64,000 nucleotides of DNA from Symbiodinium microadriaticum (GCA_001939145.1 LSRX01000181.1:309156-373155); one strand, 5' to 3'; shown: positions 14,082 to 27,377, counted from the stretch's first letter. Program-made: numbers and translations. The notes: generated by a model from the sequence alone, not told the origin.

Positions 14082-17000
14082 TTGGGTCATGGCCCTTTCG
14101 GAGTGCGATGGCCGAGTCTTCAAAGCGGGGGCCCCGGAAGGGATCGGTATCCTCGGTCTATATTTTTGGTGCCGAATGTGAAGGAGATGGCTCCAGGACC
14201 CAACTCCAACACGCCTGCCACATTGCGGCATGTTCTAATCCGGCGCCGGCGCGATCTCTCCGCTGCGCATGCGTTCAGCACCGCTGAAGAGTTGGAGTCC
14301 TGGGGCGGCATAGACCGAGGTCTCGAAGGAAAACGTACCTCCCCGGACCCTCAAAGAGCAGAAACCACCGTGTCTACCCACGGAAGGCAAATTCATGGAC
14401 ATGGACCTCAATGCCTAGACAGCGAAATTGTTAGATTTAGCTGAAAGTTGTGTTTGTCACTTCAGGGTGTGTGCTGGCCCGTATCCGAAATCCGAAACCT
14501 CACGATGTTGGCCCTGAACTCGATTCTGAGAACCCAGGCAGGGAGAACAGGTCTCCAACAACAGCCGCTGAAGCCGCAACGCCTCACACCGTATCTTCGC
14601 TTCACACCAACAGACAGAGTCTGAGTGTCTTTCTCTCTGAGCCGAAGCCGAGCAGTAACCGCGCAGGGGTCGCTACAAGCTCGAGCTGGGAGAGGCGAGG
14701 GACGCCCTCCCGCTGTGGGTGTGGCAATTGGGGCGATTGGGTTATTGACAATCATTGTCGGCGTGAGTCGTGGCTTCGTGATGCGGCGGCCATCCAAAGT
14801 CGCGCATGTCGGAGGGGTCGTGCCGGCGTGCCAAGGGATTGAGAGTTGTAGCTGCAAAGTTTACAATCTGCGGCTTAGAGCTTGAATATCTACTGATTAT
14901 GCTTTTTTTCGCAGAACCTCACAGTCACCTTCTGTCGTGGTACATTGTCAGGCTAGGGCTCCGGAATTGACAATTGCAGCTATAGGACTAAGGCTGCAGC
15001 AAAAGCACATACCCTGCGACAAAGCTACGGCGATGCAAGCCGGGAGGAGAAGGGAAGATTAACAGCACCTTCGGCGCGAGAGCAGTCCCCTCAAGCCTTC
15101 TCTATCGAGCTCCTATGAGTCTTCATCCCTCAGCGAGGAGATTGCAACATGCTGCAGTAAGATAACCCACGTCCTGCCACAGTTCAATCTCAGACACCAG
15201 GAGCCGAAAAGCCGTGCCAGCCAATCAGATGCTGCAACTAACGCTCCGAACCTGCTCCCCTGCAGGAGGTGCAAGTGCGCCTGCGCGACCTGCTCTTGCG
15301 CTGTCCGCACTCGGCTTGGATTGAAGTGGGGGGAAGTAAGCGCAGGCGGCGACTGGTGATTCTGAGCTCGTAACGGCAATCGAGCTGCCTGCCCCCGTCC
15401 CCAGCTCCATGTTTGTGCTCTCAAGGTTCCTGGAAACCGGGTGGGCAATGTCCGATTCGCCATACTTTCCAGGAATTTGAATGATGCTCTGCATTCAGGG
15501 CCTTCTGCAGTCGCAGTGAGTAGCAACGCAGCTCCATAAAGCACAGAGGTGGAAACGAAAGGTTTGACTCGAATTCTTGCCTGAAACCGAAAAAGCTTGG
15601 AGCTCCGGAGCTTCAGGTGCGCGGCCCTGGATGGGATTCGATGGAGCGTCGTTTGCAAGGCGGAGATGCAGAGTTGTAGAAATTTGTGATAGCCCTTGGG
15701 CATATACCAGCCTTCACAAGAAGTCATGGCCCCTGTCGTCACGCAGTCGCGAAGTGCAATGCGAAGTGCGATGTTTGGATAAGGTTGCAGGCCGAGGCTG
15801 CTTCCATCCCGGGTACAACTCTAAGGTTTGAGTAGGCCCATCTCCGGACGCTTGGATGTCAAAGCCATTGCGGAGAATCTTACGGCGGAGATAGCATCTT
15901 CGCTCAAACCCTGGCCGCCCTTGTGTGTGGCAATCATGCTGCCGAACATTCTAACATAGTCTAACAATCCCGACGCTGCCGAACAGGTTTATGCCGATCG
16001 CTACCAAGGAGGGCACGGGTCTTAGACTAAGGCATTAGCAGGCCTTCATAACTTGAAGCCCTACAAAAGGAAACCAGTCGGAATCAAGATATAGAGATTG
16101 TGTTTTGGGATGTATGAAAGCCTTAGCCCAACAGCCTCCCCCCCGTCAAAAAAAAAAGCAACGCACAAGCCACAATCCCGTAATGCAAAGGCCCCGAAAC
16201 AGGGAGGTTCGAAACAAGGCTTTTCTCTCGATGCCATTCTCCTCAAGACACAAGAAACTGCCTTCGCATGATGGGATTTGGGCAGCAAGCTGCGAGTAAA
16301 AAGGCTTGGCAGGACTTGCGTCTAGGGTACCTAACAGGCGCAGACCTTACAGCCTCCTAGGCAAAATTCAGCCTGAACGCATGAAGACAGAAGTACGCGA
16401 GAGCACTTGCCGAGTGTTTGTGAGTTTTTGTGAAACTTTCTTTGGGCTACTCCGTCCATCCCTTCGTGGGCTCGGTTCACGAATCAGTGGATTCAGTGGT
16501 CGGAGGCCAACAGCATCCAACAGCACTCCGCTCAAGCTACATCATATGACAATCCGGCAAGTGCGATTAGGCCTGCTTCTTCTTGCTGCTTTACATGTGT
16601 TTCCGTCCCTTTCCTTGCAGCGACACCGCTTTCCAAGCCAAAGACGTGGGCGAACAGTGTCCTTCTCGGCAAAGCAGCTTAGCGTTTGCATGCAACATTG
16701 CGGAATGAGCTCCTTGAGAAGAGTCAAGTGTTTAGGGCAGAAGGCCGATTGGATAGACAGCGCCGTTCAAGTCACCATACAAGCACTTCTTGTGCACTCC
16801 GCTCGAGACCCTGGACCCGAGACCTGAAATCCTTCAAATCTCGACGACATCAGATACCCGGCGAAGTTACAATTCTACAAATCCGGTTCATTCAGAAGTC
16901 CGCTGTGTGCGAGAAGCACTTAAGCATTCTTCTGAGGCCTTTGATCGGTGCCTCAGCTCTCGATGCCAGCGCCATAGAAATGTTACAGTAGTAACTTCGG

Positions 17001-19229
17001 GTTTGATGTAGGGTGAAGCGGACAAAGGGTGGGGGTCAGGTACGGCGTAATGAAAGGTTTGAAATATCTGCGTCATGGCGTAAATGCCACGCGGTGCCCG
17101 GCTAACAAACCAGCTGGAGCGCATCAACTCTCATGCCAAAATCATCTGAGCCGCTTAAGTTGAACATTTTTCGATCTTTGGCCTTTAAGGTTTTGTAGCT
17201 CTGAGAATTTGTTGCCCACGATGTATGAGGAGGCCTTGTTGCACTACTACCTTTTTTCGGCTTCCACATACCACTTGACATTCTACCAGCATTGTACTGA
17301 TCCTTCGGGGACCATGTTCTCAGTAGCAGGACTGCAGATTCAGGAAGCAAAGGGGGGCCTGCTTCAACAAACAGCGCGATGATAAAGATGATGGTGGCCT
17401 CCTCCGCTTGTACAAGCCCTGTCACCGAGGCCGCGAAGACTTGCCTGGCAGACTTGGCAACCTTCGATGAAGCAGCTTCAGGAAGCTTGAGACATCGGGT
17501 TTGTTACCATTACAAAAAGACGAATCTACATACTAATAGACAGGTATACAAGGTCGTCGAGTGTTGCAGGTTCCATGATGGCATGCCTACAGTATGCAAT
17601 CTCGTCTCATCTCGCCTCACACGGCGTATAACCCCGAGCTGCTCAGGAGATGCACGGCTGAGGCTGCGCGAGGAGGCCGCGCTGCGAGAGCCTCAAGTCA
17701 AGGGTTGGCCATGTACTTTGGCCTTGCATATGAAAAGCTTCTGGACGCGCGTGGAAGCACAGGTCTGCGGGCAAGGACGGTCAGTTGGGCTGCTGGCCGC
17801 GCAGCTGCAGAAGTCCAGGCTTCAGGCTTCAAGAGTTGTTCATGTTCGTGTTCGGAGTGGGCTCAGGATTCCCTGGTTGAGCTGTTCAGCTCAGAGTCAA
17901 GAATTCCTGCGCCTTCTGGTCGGCCTAAGCTACAGAGGGCTTGCAACAAAGCCAACCGTGCAGAAGCTTTCTGCCAAGGCCTCTGCTTCTGCAGAGGCTT
18001 GGGGAGATCGTCACTGCCTGAGCTTATTTGTGGATCGGGGTTTGGGCTGAAATTGGAGTGCCCGGCTCTGGCTACACGCGCCAAGCTCCAAAAGCCCTTC
18101 GAAATAAAGCCAGCCTGAACCCCTAACAATGGCTCCAGAGGGCCCGGCCTTAGCTCTCGATTGTGAACATTGATTCAGGTTTAGTAAATCTAGTATGCAT
18201 GCTTCAACGAAGCGTGAAGCCCGAGGTCCAAAATCATAAACGTTTCAGGCCTCATGTCACACGTCCAAGGCATGTCTTGATTCAGCTTTTTGGCTTCAGG
18301 ACTAGGCTGTGCGTTCAAGGTTGAACGTTGCGCTTGTGGCTTAGAGGCTCAAAGTATCTGAGCAAAAATGAACCCGAAGAGCGACCGTCGATGCCCGGAA
18401 AAGGTCCGAAATCACGGCAGCGCGCAGCCACTGCAAGGAACCGAGGTCGGCACACTGCTGCCGGTTTCAGATGTAGCTTCCGTAAAGTTCGTTTTAGGAT
18501 TTCAGGAGTTTGTCTTGCGTTGTCAGCACATGTACTTTCAAGGGTCGGAGATTAAACTTGGCTCGGTGCCCCACTCACGACCGACGGATTCTCCGCCCGA
18601 TCCCCACATGTGCGGTCATTGGCTTTTGGAATGTGGTGCAGGGCATGGGCATGGGCATTTCCTCGGCTTGGCTGTTAGGTTCAGAATTTCAGCTCCCAGC
18701 CATACCTGCCTCGGCATGTTTTCGTTGCTGAGAAATGAACCCGAAGCAAAGCACCCAGACCCAAAGACCCAAACCTTGAGGCACCAAGAGCCCAACACCC
18801 TAAGTCTTCAATTCGCAGCCCTGATCTCTGCGGCACAGAAAATGAACCGAGAAAGGTCTAACCAAAACCCCCAGCAGGCTGAGCATATTGGAACCAGCAC
18901 TGGGGAGGCCAGGGCCAGGGAGAGTCGGAAGACTTGAGAACGTCTGGGTTTCTTGATGCTTTTCGCAGGGGGCAGGTGTCGGCTCAGCACTGAGCTGTTC
19001 AAGTAAGTCCCCGGACAGCTTGAGCTAGTCGGAGTGGATACTGGGATCGCATCGAACGATATGACCGGCATGATATGTTGCAACATGCATGTTTACGCAC
19101 TTAGGTACGGCTGCATGCATACCCATCCTCACCTGGGTATGCAAAATCCACGCATGTTTGCAACAACAATGAGTACTGACATGGGATGTGTGTACATATT
19201 TAGACATAGATATGTAAGTATTTATACAT
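14082..19229. other. No recognisable gene
   Basis: Several open frames of 120-220 codons exist (plus 14082-14444, plus 14450-14842, minus 15113-15742, plus 17379-18050), but overlapping phases are equally open and no family motif was seen. The plus frame near 14722-14790 would encode one hydrophobic segment (VGVAIGAIGLLTIIVGV), compatible with a transmembrane exon but not enough to call. Degenerate CCCTAAA-like words occur at 18730-18810. Confidence 0.45.
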
Positions 19230-19230
19230 G

Positions 19231-19263
<33 letters not shown>

Positions 19264-19264
19264 A
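19230..19264. repeat. (TA)n-(TG)n microsatellite
   Basis: An alternating TA run passes directly into a TG run. It is the first member of a dense microsatellite cluster that extends to about 20.72 kb. Confidence 0.92.
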
Positions 19265-19355
19265 TACGCATGTATTCCTTGTGCATGTGCTCTTTTCATT
19301 TTTGCATTTGGTCATCTATCCATCTCTTTGCTTCACTTATATGTTTGCTTCTACA

Positions 19356-19458
19356 CAGAGACAGAGAGAGACGGAGGGAGAGAGAGAGAGAGCGAGAGAG
19401 AAAAAACAAAAAGAGAGGGAAAGGAAGAGAGCGAGAGAGCGAGGAGAGAGAAGCAGAG
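19356..19458. repeat. GA-rich purine tract
   Basis: About 100 bases almost entirely of A and G on the plus strand (GAGA, GGGA and AAAAAC units). It reads as Arg/Glu repeats and is low-complexity rather than coding. Confidence 0.9.
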
Positions 19459-19464
19459 CTTGCT

Positions 19465-19930
19465 CATGCAAGAAGGGGAAGCCCGCTCACCCAAACCGTC
19501 AGGGCACAGTCATGCACAGCAAAAGCCGAGGAGGTGCAGTGGTAGGGGCTTCGTTGGGCATGCTCACCCTTGGTCGAAGCTGCGATTTCCAAAAGGCAAG
19601 GCTGGGGCGGATTTCCCAAGACAGAGCATGTGATATCCATCTCTTGTTCGCCCGACGTGACTTCGTATGATGCATTGTGTTGACTTAATCGCAACTCCAG
19701 AGAAACAGCAGTGGGATGCTCACCTCAGACATCATGTTTCCTCTGACAGGGAGGTGCTCATTTGTGCCGGGGCATCTCAGCCCCAGCGCCGAGCCACTGC
19801 GCACTCAGAGCAGCCCTTAGGACGTGAGTTCATAGATAGCCCTCGGCTTGAAGTGCCTGGAAAGCGACTCTGCACGGTCTTCTCGAGCGCAAGCCGTCAT
19901 TTCCCAGTACTTGTGCGTGCGCGTCTGTTG
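19465..19930. other. Unique sequence inside microsatellite cluster
   Basis: About 465 bases of non-repetitive sequence between the GA tract and the TATG array. No gene was recognised. Confidence 0.5.
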
Positions 19931-20080
19931 TATATGTATGTGTATGTATGTATGTATGTATGTATGTATGTATGTATGTAGGTATGTAGGTATGTAGGTA
20001 TGTAGGTATGTATGTATGTTTGTGTGTATGCATGTATGCATGCATGTGTGCATGTATGTATACATTTACGTATGTATGTG
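19931..20080. repeat. (TATG)n tetranucleotide array
   Basis: A long TATG array with a central block of TAGG-containing units, and TGCATG variants at the right end. The minus frame reads as HTYIHTYI repeats, which is not a protein. Confidence 0.93.
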
Positions 20081-20251
20081 CTCAACTATGTTTCTGTGCA
20101 TGTATGTACAAATGTGGAGACACACGTTTGGTATGCATGTATGCATGCATCTTATCGCATCGCCTGCTTGCACGCATGTGTGATAATATGTCAGCATGCA
20201 GTGTGTATGCATGTATGCATGTATGCGTGTGTACGTAACTAGTTATAAATA

Positions 20252-20340
20252 AATACACACATTTTATACACATATACATACGTACAGAAATATATATATA
20301 TATATATATATATAGACATACATACATACATACAGACATG
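20252..20340. repeat. (TA)n/(CATA)n microsatellite
   Basis: AT-rich block with an uninterrupted TA run around 20289-20313, followed by CATA units. Confidence 0.9.
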
Positions 20341-20480
20341 CAAAGGTATGTGTGTGCACGATTGTTCGGACATTTCACATGTGCAGGTATGTGTGTGTGT
20401 GTGTTTATGTGTGTGTATGTGTGTTGTACATGCATACGCACTTGTGGTCGGTTTGTTGATTGTTGTGCTTTGGGTGGGTT

Positions 20481-20520
20481 GGTGCCTTGTTTCTTTGGTT
20501 GGTGCCTTGTTTCTTTGGTT
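20481..20520. repeat. Perfect 20-bp tandem duplication
   Basis: The unit GGTGCCTTGTTTCTTTGGTT occurs twice in a row without mismatch, just before a long GGTT array. The GGTT inside the unit suggests slippage-driven growth. Confidence 0.93.
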
Positions 20521-20572
20521 GGTGGGTTGATTCGTTGGTTGCTGGCTAGCTGATTATTTTGGAACATGTGCT

Positions 20573-20632
20573 GGTTGGTTGGTTGGTTGGTTGGTTGGTT
20601 GGTTGGTTGGTTGGTTGGTTGGTTGGTTGGTT
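20573..20632. repeat. (GGTT)n array
   Basis: About 15 consecutive GGTT units without interruption. Confidence 0.95.
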
Positions 20633-20659
20633 AGTGGGTTTGCTTGCCTGGTTGTTTTG

Positions 20660-20722
20660 TTTGACTGACTGACTGACTGGCTGACTGACTGACTGGCTGA
20701 CTGGGTATCGGTTTGACTGACT
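20660..20722. repeat. (TGAC)n array
   Basis: TGAC and TGGC tetranucleotide units that end the 19.2-20.7 kb microsatellite cluster. Confidence 0.9.
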
Positions 20723-23700
20723 CACTGCTTATGCGGGATGTTCTGCTTCCGGTTTGCACTGACCTTTGCAAATACTCGTTTGTTCGCCTGCGCACGGTCT
20801 GCATAAAACATGAGGTTCGAACCGAAGCAGCGCAGGTGCTCGGGGTCCTGTTAGGCCAATTGAAGCACCTGCTGCAGGGAGCTCAGACTTGGTTCCTGGT
20901 CATGCTAGGCCGCAGCTTTGTGCGAGTCGGTGTGAGTGCGTTTGATTCTTGGAGCGATTTTGGGCCTGGGGTGTAAGGATTGGAGTTTGCCGGTCAGGAT
21001 GCAGCCTGTTTGTGTGTAGTTGCAGAGGCTGTTGCGCACTGAGGGTGAGGGAACGTAGCAATCAAAGCCCGTTTAGTGCCTTGGCTTATGAAGGGTTTCC
21101 TTTGGCCCGGTCGGGTTTACAGCTAAAGGGCAAAGTGGCCATCGGCCACTCAGTGGCACCTTTTTCTGTCTGTGTGAGCTAGTAAAGCAGTAAAGCAATT
21201 AGAGTAGATGCTAGTAGCAATGTCTTGGAGATGACCAATGCTCAAGCTGTGCATCATGGACAGGCATAAGGTTATTTAGGCCCTTGTTTGCCACCCTCAA
21301 ACCTGCACCTCATCCCAACGGCCCTACGGCCTGGACGTTGAATCTTGCGGCACATTGATTGGGTGTGTGGCTTCCTTCAAGGTTGTTGTTCCGGACTAAA
21401 CATCGCAGCCTGGCTGTAATGCTTCGACCCAAACAACCTCGCTTCTCCCTCGACCCCGCAACCCTTTGTCCCCACGAAAGCCGGAGCGCCTCGTGCCAAA
21501 ATTCCAGGAGTCGGTACTGGGATCCTGCCTTCGAGGACCGATGTAAAGCTCTAGCTTGTGTTGGTTTGTGATGACATAAGCTTTGGGTGTCCATCTCTCA
21601 TTTATTCGTATATCTTGCCGGGCCGTGCCCGGGAGAGTGCAGGACCGTGGGTTGAGCTTCTTCAACGAAGCGCTGAGCTCAGGGTTTGACTGCGGGTGCA
21701 CCAAGAGCAGCTCTTGGCTGAAGATTTGACTTCAGGTGTCAGACGTTGGATCTAGTGAACACAAAATACGTCGCTGCAGCAAGCATAACACACCAAGGTC
21801 GGACAGTTCGTTCACTTGCGGAAGCGGGCCCGGCATGCTTGCGCTTTGGTCAGTGAACTGCCTGCGGCCTTCCAGCATGCTCCGAGCCTCTGAGCCTGTC
21901 AAGGGCATCGCTACACCATGGAAAGATTGGAAAGCCAGTGCAACTTCATAGTGAAGTGTCCTGCGGTCGCCAGGATGAAGCATTTCCTGGCCGAACTGCT
22001 GAAATGGCCGGCCACCTGAGCTGAGTGTGTGGAGAGATCTGGTAAGTGATCGGATCGTTGATCTCAACCGAAGGGGTTCAGGCTCCATGATTTTTTTGTT
22101 GGCCCGCTGCGGTCGACAAACCTGGAAGCAAGGCCGTGTAATTGTGGACGTGCCTGCGCATGTCAGGAATCCTACTTCCAGAAGAGTTCCACGAGAACAG
22201 CGCAAGCTAGGTGTGAAAACAAGGTACTGCTGGGTGGCTGCATACACGTCTGACGGTTAGCGATAGGCTAAAGGCCCAGTTGTGTCAACGTGTCGTTGTC
22301 GCATAGGCTGCACTTGGGGTCCGGAGTGCCACCTTGCATGGGCTGTGTCTTTGGCGCACAAGCCTTTTGGCTTTACACTCGTGGACTTTGTTGTCTAGAC
22401 TGTTTGCATGTGGTCAACTGAAACACTCACTGCTTCGCTCCAATATCACGGAACGGTCTCCAAGCTTGAACCAGTTCCGCATCTCGCATCCCTGCACTGT
22501 GGCGGCTGCTAAGCAACGAGCAGCCGCACATGTCATTTCTTGAGCGTTCTCTGGGCAAAATGGTCGCGAGGCGAGCTCGCCGGCGGGAGCTGGTTCTGAA
22601 CAAGGCAAGAGTGATTTTGGGTTGGACTTCCCTTCAAGTTCTTGGCAGTGGCTCTAGAACTCACGAAAGGGAGGGTGCTACATAATTGCATTTTGGCTCC
22701 TGCTGGATTACGATTACACTACTCACTACCCAAGGAAAGAAGCAACTCTTCCCAGCAGCACATTCGCATCGATGAGAGAAAGTACTCCAGCCGCTCCGCC
22801 TGCACCCGGCAGCATTGCCGGTATCAGCTGAACTCGTGCTGCAGCGTGCACCTGAAACTGCAATCCCCTCAACGGACTTCCTGAATTGGGCAAGCCTGTG
22901 AAGTAGCTGCTCAACACACAAAGACTGCCGTCGTCTGACTTGAGGTCACTGAGGCTTGAAAGCACCTATTGGCCTATTGTGTTTCTGCATCCAGGCGCTG
23001 CCTCCTTCCGCCATCGACGAAGCTCTCGCGGACCAGCTGATGCTGGTTGCCAGTCAAAGGCACTTGTCTTGGAATCAGTTTGTTTGAGGGGAATGCTTGC
23101 AAAGGCTGTGTGGCATTTTGGAGACACAGACACGAGTGATGAAGCTAGGATCACCTGTTCAGACCTTGTTTCAGCAAAGTTTACTTGCTGGACAACTCAG
23201 CCGAACAGAGCATCATCGGTCCGTCACTGAACAGCTAAATCTTTGGCAGAAGTAGAGGCTTGAAAGAAATGAATGGTTCCTACCCGGTTAAAGTCAAAGA
23301 TCGTGTGTTAACTTGAATATGAGAGTACCTGTGCTACGCTGGACCTTCTCATATGTGCCGTCAGACAAGCAGAGAACTGTTCGCAGCAGCGACATACAAA
23401 GCCGCAGCGTTCTTTCAAGTAGTTTGCAGTTGTGCCGAACCGCAACTGAAGCAGAGGTTTAGATTCTGTCATGCTTTCCAGGGGTCGATTGCGCTCACGG
23501 CCCCAGCCTGCCTACGCTTTAGGCACAATGACATGGTCCTGTGCTGCCCGGCGTCCCCGGCAGTGATGCCTGCAACTCCCTCAGCTGCGAGGCAGGCTCC
23601 TGAAGTGTCGCAGTGTTTCGCTCCTCTGCAGCTTAACAGCTCATCCACACTGTCAGCGAAAGAACGGAGAACCACTGCGACCTGTGCAAGAATGAATTAG

Positions 23701-25945
23701 TGAGCTCTCTAGCAAAACCAATGCCAAGACCCCAGGTGTTCAAAGCCCTTTGAGCTCTTTCGGAAGGCCTCTTGCGAGCTGTGCGTCGACGCCCCCAAAG
23801 GTCTGGGCTCATGGAGCTCATGGTTTCCGGCAGGTTGTTTCCGATCCTGGTGGGTTCATTGAGGTGTTGTCTTCAGCTGATGAGCGGTTCTGAACACATT
23901 TGCGAGCGCAACGTCCCTCGATGCACTCCTCCGCCCCGCCGCTCAGCGCCCCAAATCCCGCCACTTTTTAAAATCAGGGAGTTCAAAGCCTGCAGCTTTT
24001 CCCAGAAACTTAGGCCTAAGCCTTCAGCCTCCCAACTGGACCCCAACTCGGAGGCCCAACGAGGCCGAGAAGGCTCACCGAAGAGCCAATGCCCCGGGTC
24101 CAGAGCATTCTGGCTCGGGATGACTGGAGTGTCGTTTGGGGTGAACAACCGGGAACGGAGCGGGAGATGAGGGAACGCCCGAGAGAGCCGTTCCGAATAC
24201 GGGGGACAGTTTTGCAGACGTCAGCGGCAGTGCTTAGTTCGAGTTAAATACCGCTCTCAGGTGGGATTGGCATCTCCGAGGAGCGACTTTGATCCGTCCT
24301 TCCGCTCCGTGCCATGAACCACAAATTACACTGGCAACTTAGTACTCTGGGGTAGATAAATCATTGGGTACTTCAAGTTCAGAGCCTTGGTAAAACTCAC
24401 GGAAGCCTACTTCTGCACGAAATACGGACTGCGCATGCTTTCCTTAAACACGCAATCCTCAACCCAGCTGCATGCAACAGAGTTTACATTTCCTCGACGT
24501 CTCAGGCCTAGAAAACGAAACCACTGAATCGCGTGCCTAGGTCCTTGGCCCATCGCTTTGAAACGCAAGCCCTGCAGTTTGCACCGTAGATCTCGAAGCC
24601 AAGTCGAGGCTCCAAAAGGCCGTTTGATTTGCTGCATCGAATATGCCGGGATGCAGGAGAGCCCGGGAAGCGATGAAGTGCCGGACCCCAACAATCCTGC
24701 GAGTGTCAGATGGATCCTAGCACTGCCTGTACTGGCGTTGGAAGACTCTGTTGGAAAGGGGCCTAGTTTGCGTAGCCCACAAACACAAACCGATACTGCA
24801 GCTACAATCGGTCCTTTTGGCCATCTTGCCTGATCCTACCAGAGGCCTGATCCAAAGCGGCAGGAGCTTCTGGAGAAGGTCTGGCCAACTCGATACTCTC
24901 GCAGGGCTTATCCATTAATCTGAAGGCTGTGACTGAAGATGGAGCCTGAGAGCAGCGCAGGGGCAACTGGGTTGCTTTTGGGACCTGTACGAGTCTGCTG
25001 GTGGACGCTTTGCATTCCGTCTTGGGTTTAGAGTTGCTTAAGGTGGTGCAGGGTCGCACCCTTCAAGACACAATTGACAAGACGAGCGCCATGGATTATC
25101 ACCTTCCACGATTACCAGTTGTAGCAATTACGACATGCTCCCACAATCTGCTTCTGGTTTTGTCATGGAATGGGGCTCGATGTGGCTCGATCTGTGGTCT
25201 TACATCTGGAGCGTTTCTGCAACCACAGCAGAACCTCCAAAGCTTCCAAACCGAACATTGAAAGTAACATTTCTGCCAGAAAAGTAGAAATGCATACGCC
25301 AAAGTGTAGGAGAGCCGGCGGCTTCGAATCGAGAATGCAGCTGTGGACTCAGGGGACAGCAGGTGTCTGAAGGTCCGAGGGCAGAGAAAGGAGCATATTG
25401 CCGAGCTGCACCCCAACCGCTCTGGCCTTCAACCCGTGGCCTTGAGCCGAGGAGCTCAAGAAGAGACTGCAGTTTGGGTCTGAGTTCTTGAAGCAGGACT
25501 GGGCTTCGGGGTTGCGGCTCTTCGCAAGCGCATGCTTTGTTCTTGATTGGACGCTTGCTTGGAGGGTTTCTCGGTCCTCCGGACTGCGGTAAACCATCTT
25601 CAAGCGCAGTACCCGGCCAGGGTGTGAGGTTTCGAGGATTTTCGAGGTCTAGGCCCACGTAAATGAGGGCTGTAGAAACTGTACAGGCTGGCTCCAGGAT
25701 GCTCAAGGTGTGGTATGTTCGGGTTTGTGGCCCCTGCAGGCCAGCAGATGAGTACGGCAGAAAAAAAAAACGTACCCCTGCGGAGCCCGACGTTTGCGAT
25801 CCTTCAGCCCTCAGAGATTCAGCGCCCTCGCATCTTTGAGCCTTCAGCCCTGCGCCTACGGGTCAACAACAAGTGAGTGGCAAGAAAGCTGCCGCGACGG
25901 CCGAGGGTCCCCTGCAACCGACAGCAGACTAACACAAAACCCTGC
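20723..25945. other. No recognisable gene
   Basis: No domain, RNA gene or transposon feature was recognised. Open frames reach about 170 codons (minus 21732-22247) with equally open shadows in other phases. The plus frame at 25001-25261 is the most protein-like in composition but has no family signature. Confidence 0.45.
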
Positions 25946-26063
25946 CGCAACAACGACGACGGCGACGACGACGACGACGGCGACCGCAACGACAACGACA
26001 ACCACAAACAAAAGCAGCAACAGCAACACCATCAGCAGCAGCAGCAGCAACAACAACAAGAAT
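25946..26063. repeat. CGA/CAA/CAG trinucleotide-rich block
   Basis: Trinucleotide-rich sequence reading as Asp/Asn then Gln on the plus strand. Because a coil-like candidate exon follows on the same strand, the Asp/Asn/Gln reading could be a low-complexity protein segment. The sequence alone does not decide this. Confidence 0.75.
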
Positions 26064-26140
26064 ATGAAATAGAAGCACTCAAGGTTCGAGGCTTTTGGGC
26101 GTTCTTTCTTGATTTCGCCGTGGTGAGCAGCCAGTCGAAG

Positions 26141-26257
26141 TGTGAATCACATCATCTGCCAGGAGAACCGAAGGCTTCGCGTAGAGAATGCTGAGCTCAA
26201 GAAGCGCCTCTACTTTGCAGGACCCTATGTGTGGTCCTCACCAGGAGCAGAGATGAG
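26141..26257 (+). CDS. Candidate leucine-zipper-like coiled-coil exon
   Basis: Flanked by a possible AG acceptor before 26141 and a GT donor at 26258. The frame starting at 26142 reads VNHIICQENRRLRVENAELK and continues KKRLYF. It contains an Ile/Leu/Leu heptad (I, then QENRRL, then RVENAEL), Asn inside the coil and many Arg, Lys and Glu, as in the zipper part of bZIP-type proteins. The basic DNA-binding half is not visible. A Gln-rich stretch on the same strand lies just upstream and could belong to the same protein. No start codon or neighbouring exons could be fixed. A structural coiled-coil protein is equally possible. Confidence 0.3.
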
Positions 26258-27377
26258 GTTGAGGTTCGTTTGTGGAGGCATGAGGGTTCGTGGGATGTTT
26301 AGTTAGTCTAGTTTTCCGGTTTACAAATTTTATTTGGTTGAACGCTGCGGACTGGATCGAGCCGGTTGCTGACTTCTTTCCGGTGACTTTCACTTTCACT
26401 TGGCAGTGGTTCGTTTGGGCCGCGGTCTCTCCTCTCTAGACACCGGTCGCAAGGTGAGCTTGCAGCCTCCAGCCATCGAGCTACTTATGTCAAGCCAAGC
26501 CCAACAGGACTTGAAGAAAATTATTCTCTCTTCTGTCTGAGGCGCAGGGCACGTCCTCCGTGCCGATCTGGGCCCGGGTCCTTGATGGCACCTCCATTTG
26601 TGAGGGTTTCCAGGGTCGTGTACAGCCTTACGGTGTTGCAGATTAGGTGCTTTGGGTTGGATTTAGAGATGTCCTGCTGCTCGAAGAGCTCGGCTGTATT
26701 TTGGCGTTAGTCAATGAGCAGCAGCTGGGGCCCAGTAAGAATGAATTCGGGTCTCAGGCGCTGACACAACCCGGTAGCCCATCAAACCTTGACGATGTCA
26801 ATAAGATGTACTGAAGGTGTAGCGAAAGTGGTTCAACAGTTGGGGCTTTGCGGCTTCAGTGGCTCTACGTGTGTCGCACGTACAGGAAGAGGAGTGTTGC
26901 GCCGACTCAAGGTCCGGCGGAGAGGAGCTCTACAGGTCTTGTGATGAAAGGCGAAGAGGTGCGATCTTACAGTTCTTACCAACTTGGTGATGTGCTGCAT
27001 GCAACCCCAAGCCTGAGCTCATAGACATGAGGCTCAGGACCTGGAATCCAAACCCCAATAATGTCTTGCACGCCGCCCTGAACACTGCCGGACACTCCGA
27101 CTACCTTGAGGTCCCAGTTCCCGTCATGGCAGCATCGCCGAACTGTGGCTCGCCGAACTCCGGGGCGGCGAGGCTGTTGGAAGCGCTACGGGGAAGTCCA
27201 AAGGGGTGACAAGGTCAGGCGTCGCCTTTCTGGTTCCTGGCTCTTGGTCGTCGCTCTTATGTTCTTTCTTTTCTGGAGGGTTCTCCCAGGTTCTCCCAGG
27301 GCGAAGGACATAATTCAGCATCACGTTTGATTTGCTCGCTGCATTCAGCAGGATGCGAGTTGAAGGCGGGGCGGGAT
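26258..27377. other. No recognisable gene
   Basis: No exon following the candidate coil exon could be identified. Only short unrecognised open frames are present. Confidence 0.45.

Noticed and set aside
15113-15742. 209-codon minus-strand frame
   Set aside because: Composition is unremarkable and no motif was recognised; a second minus frame in the same place is open too.
17379-18118. Two overlapping plus-strand frames of 174 and 223 codons
   Set aside because: They overlap in different phases and neither shows domain features.
20573-20722. Regular tandem units that might suggest a CRISPR array
   Set aside because: They are simple tetranucleotide microsatellites without spacers, in a eukaryotic context.
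20810-20830. GGTTCGAACC, similar to a tRNA T-loop
   Set aside because: No acceptor stem, anticodon arm or D-loop could be fitted around it.
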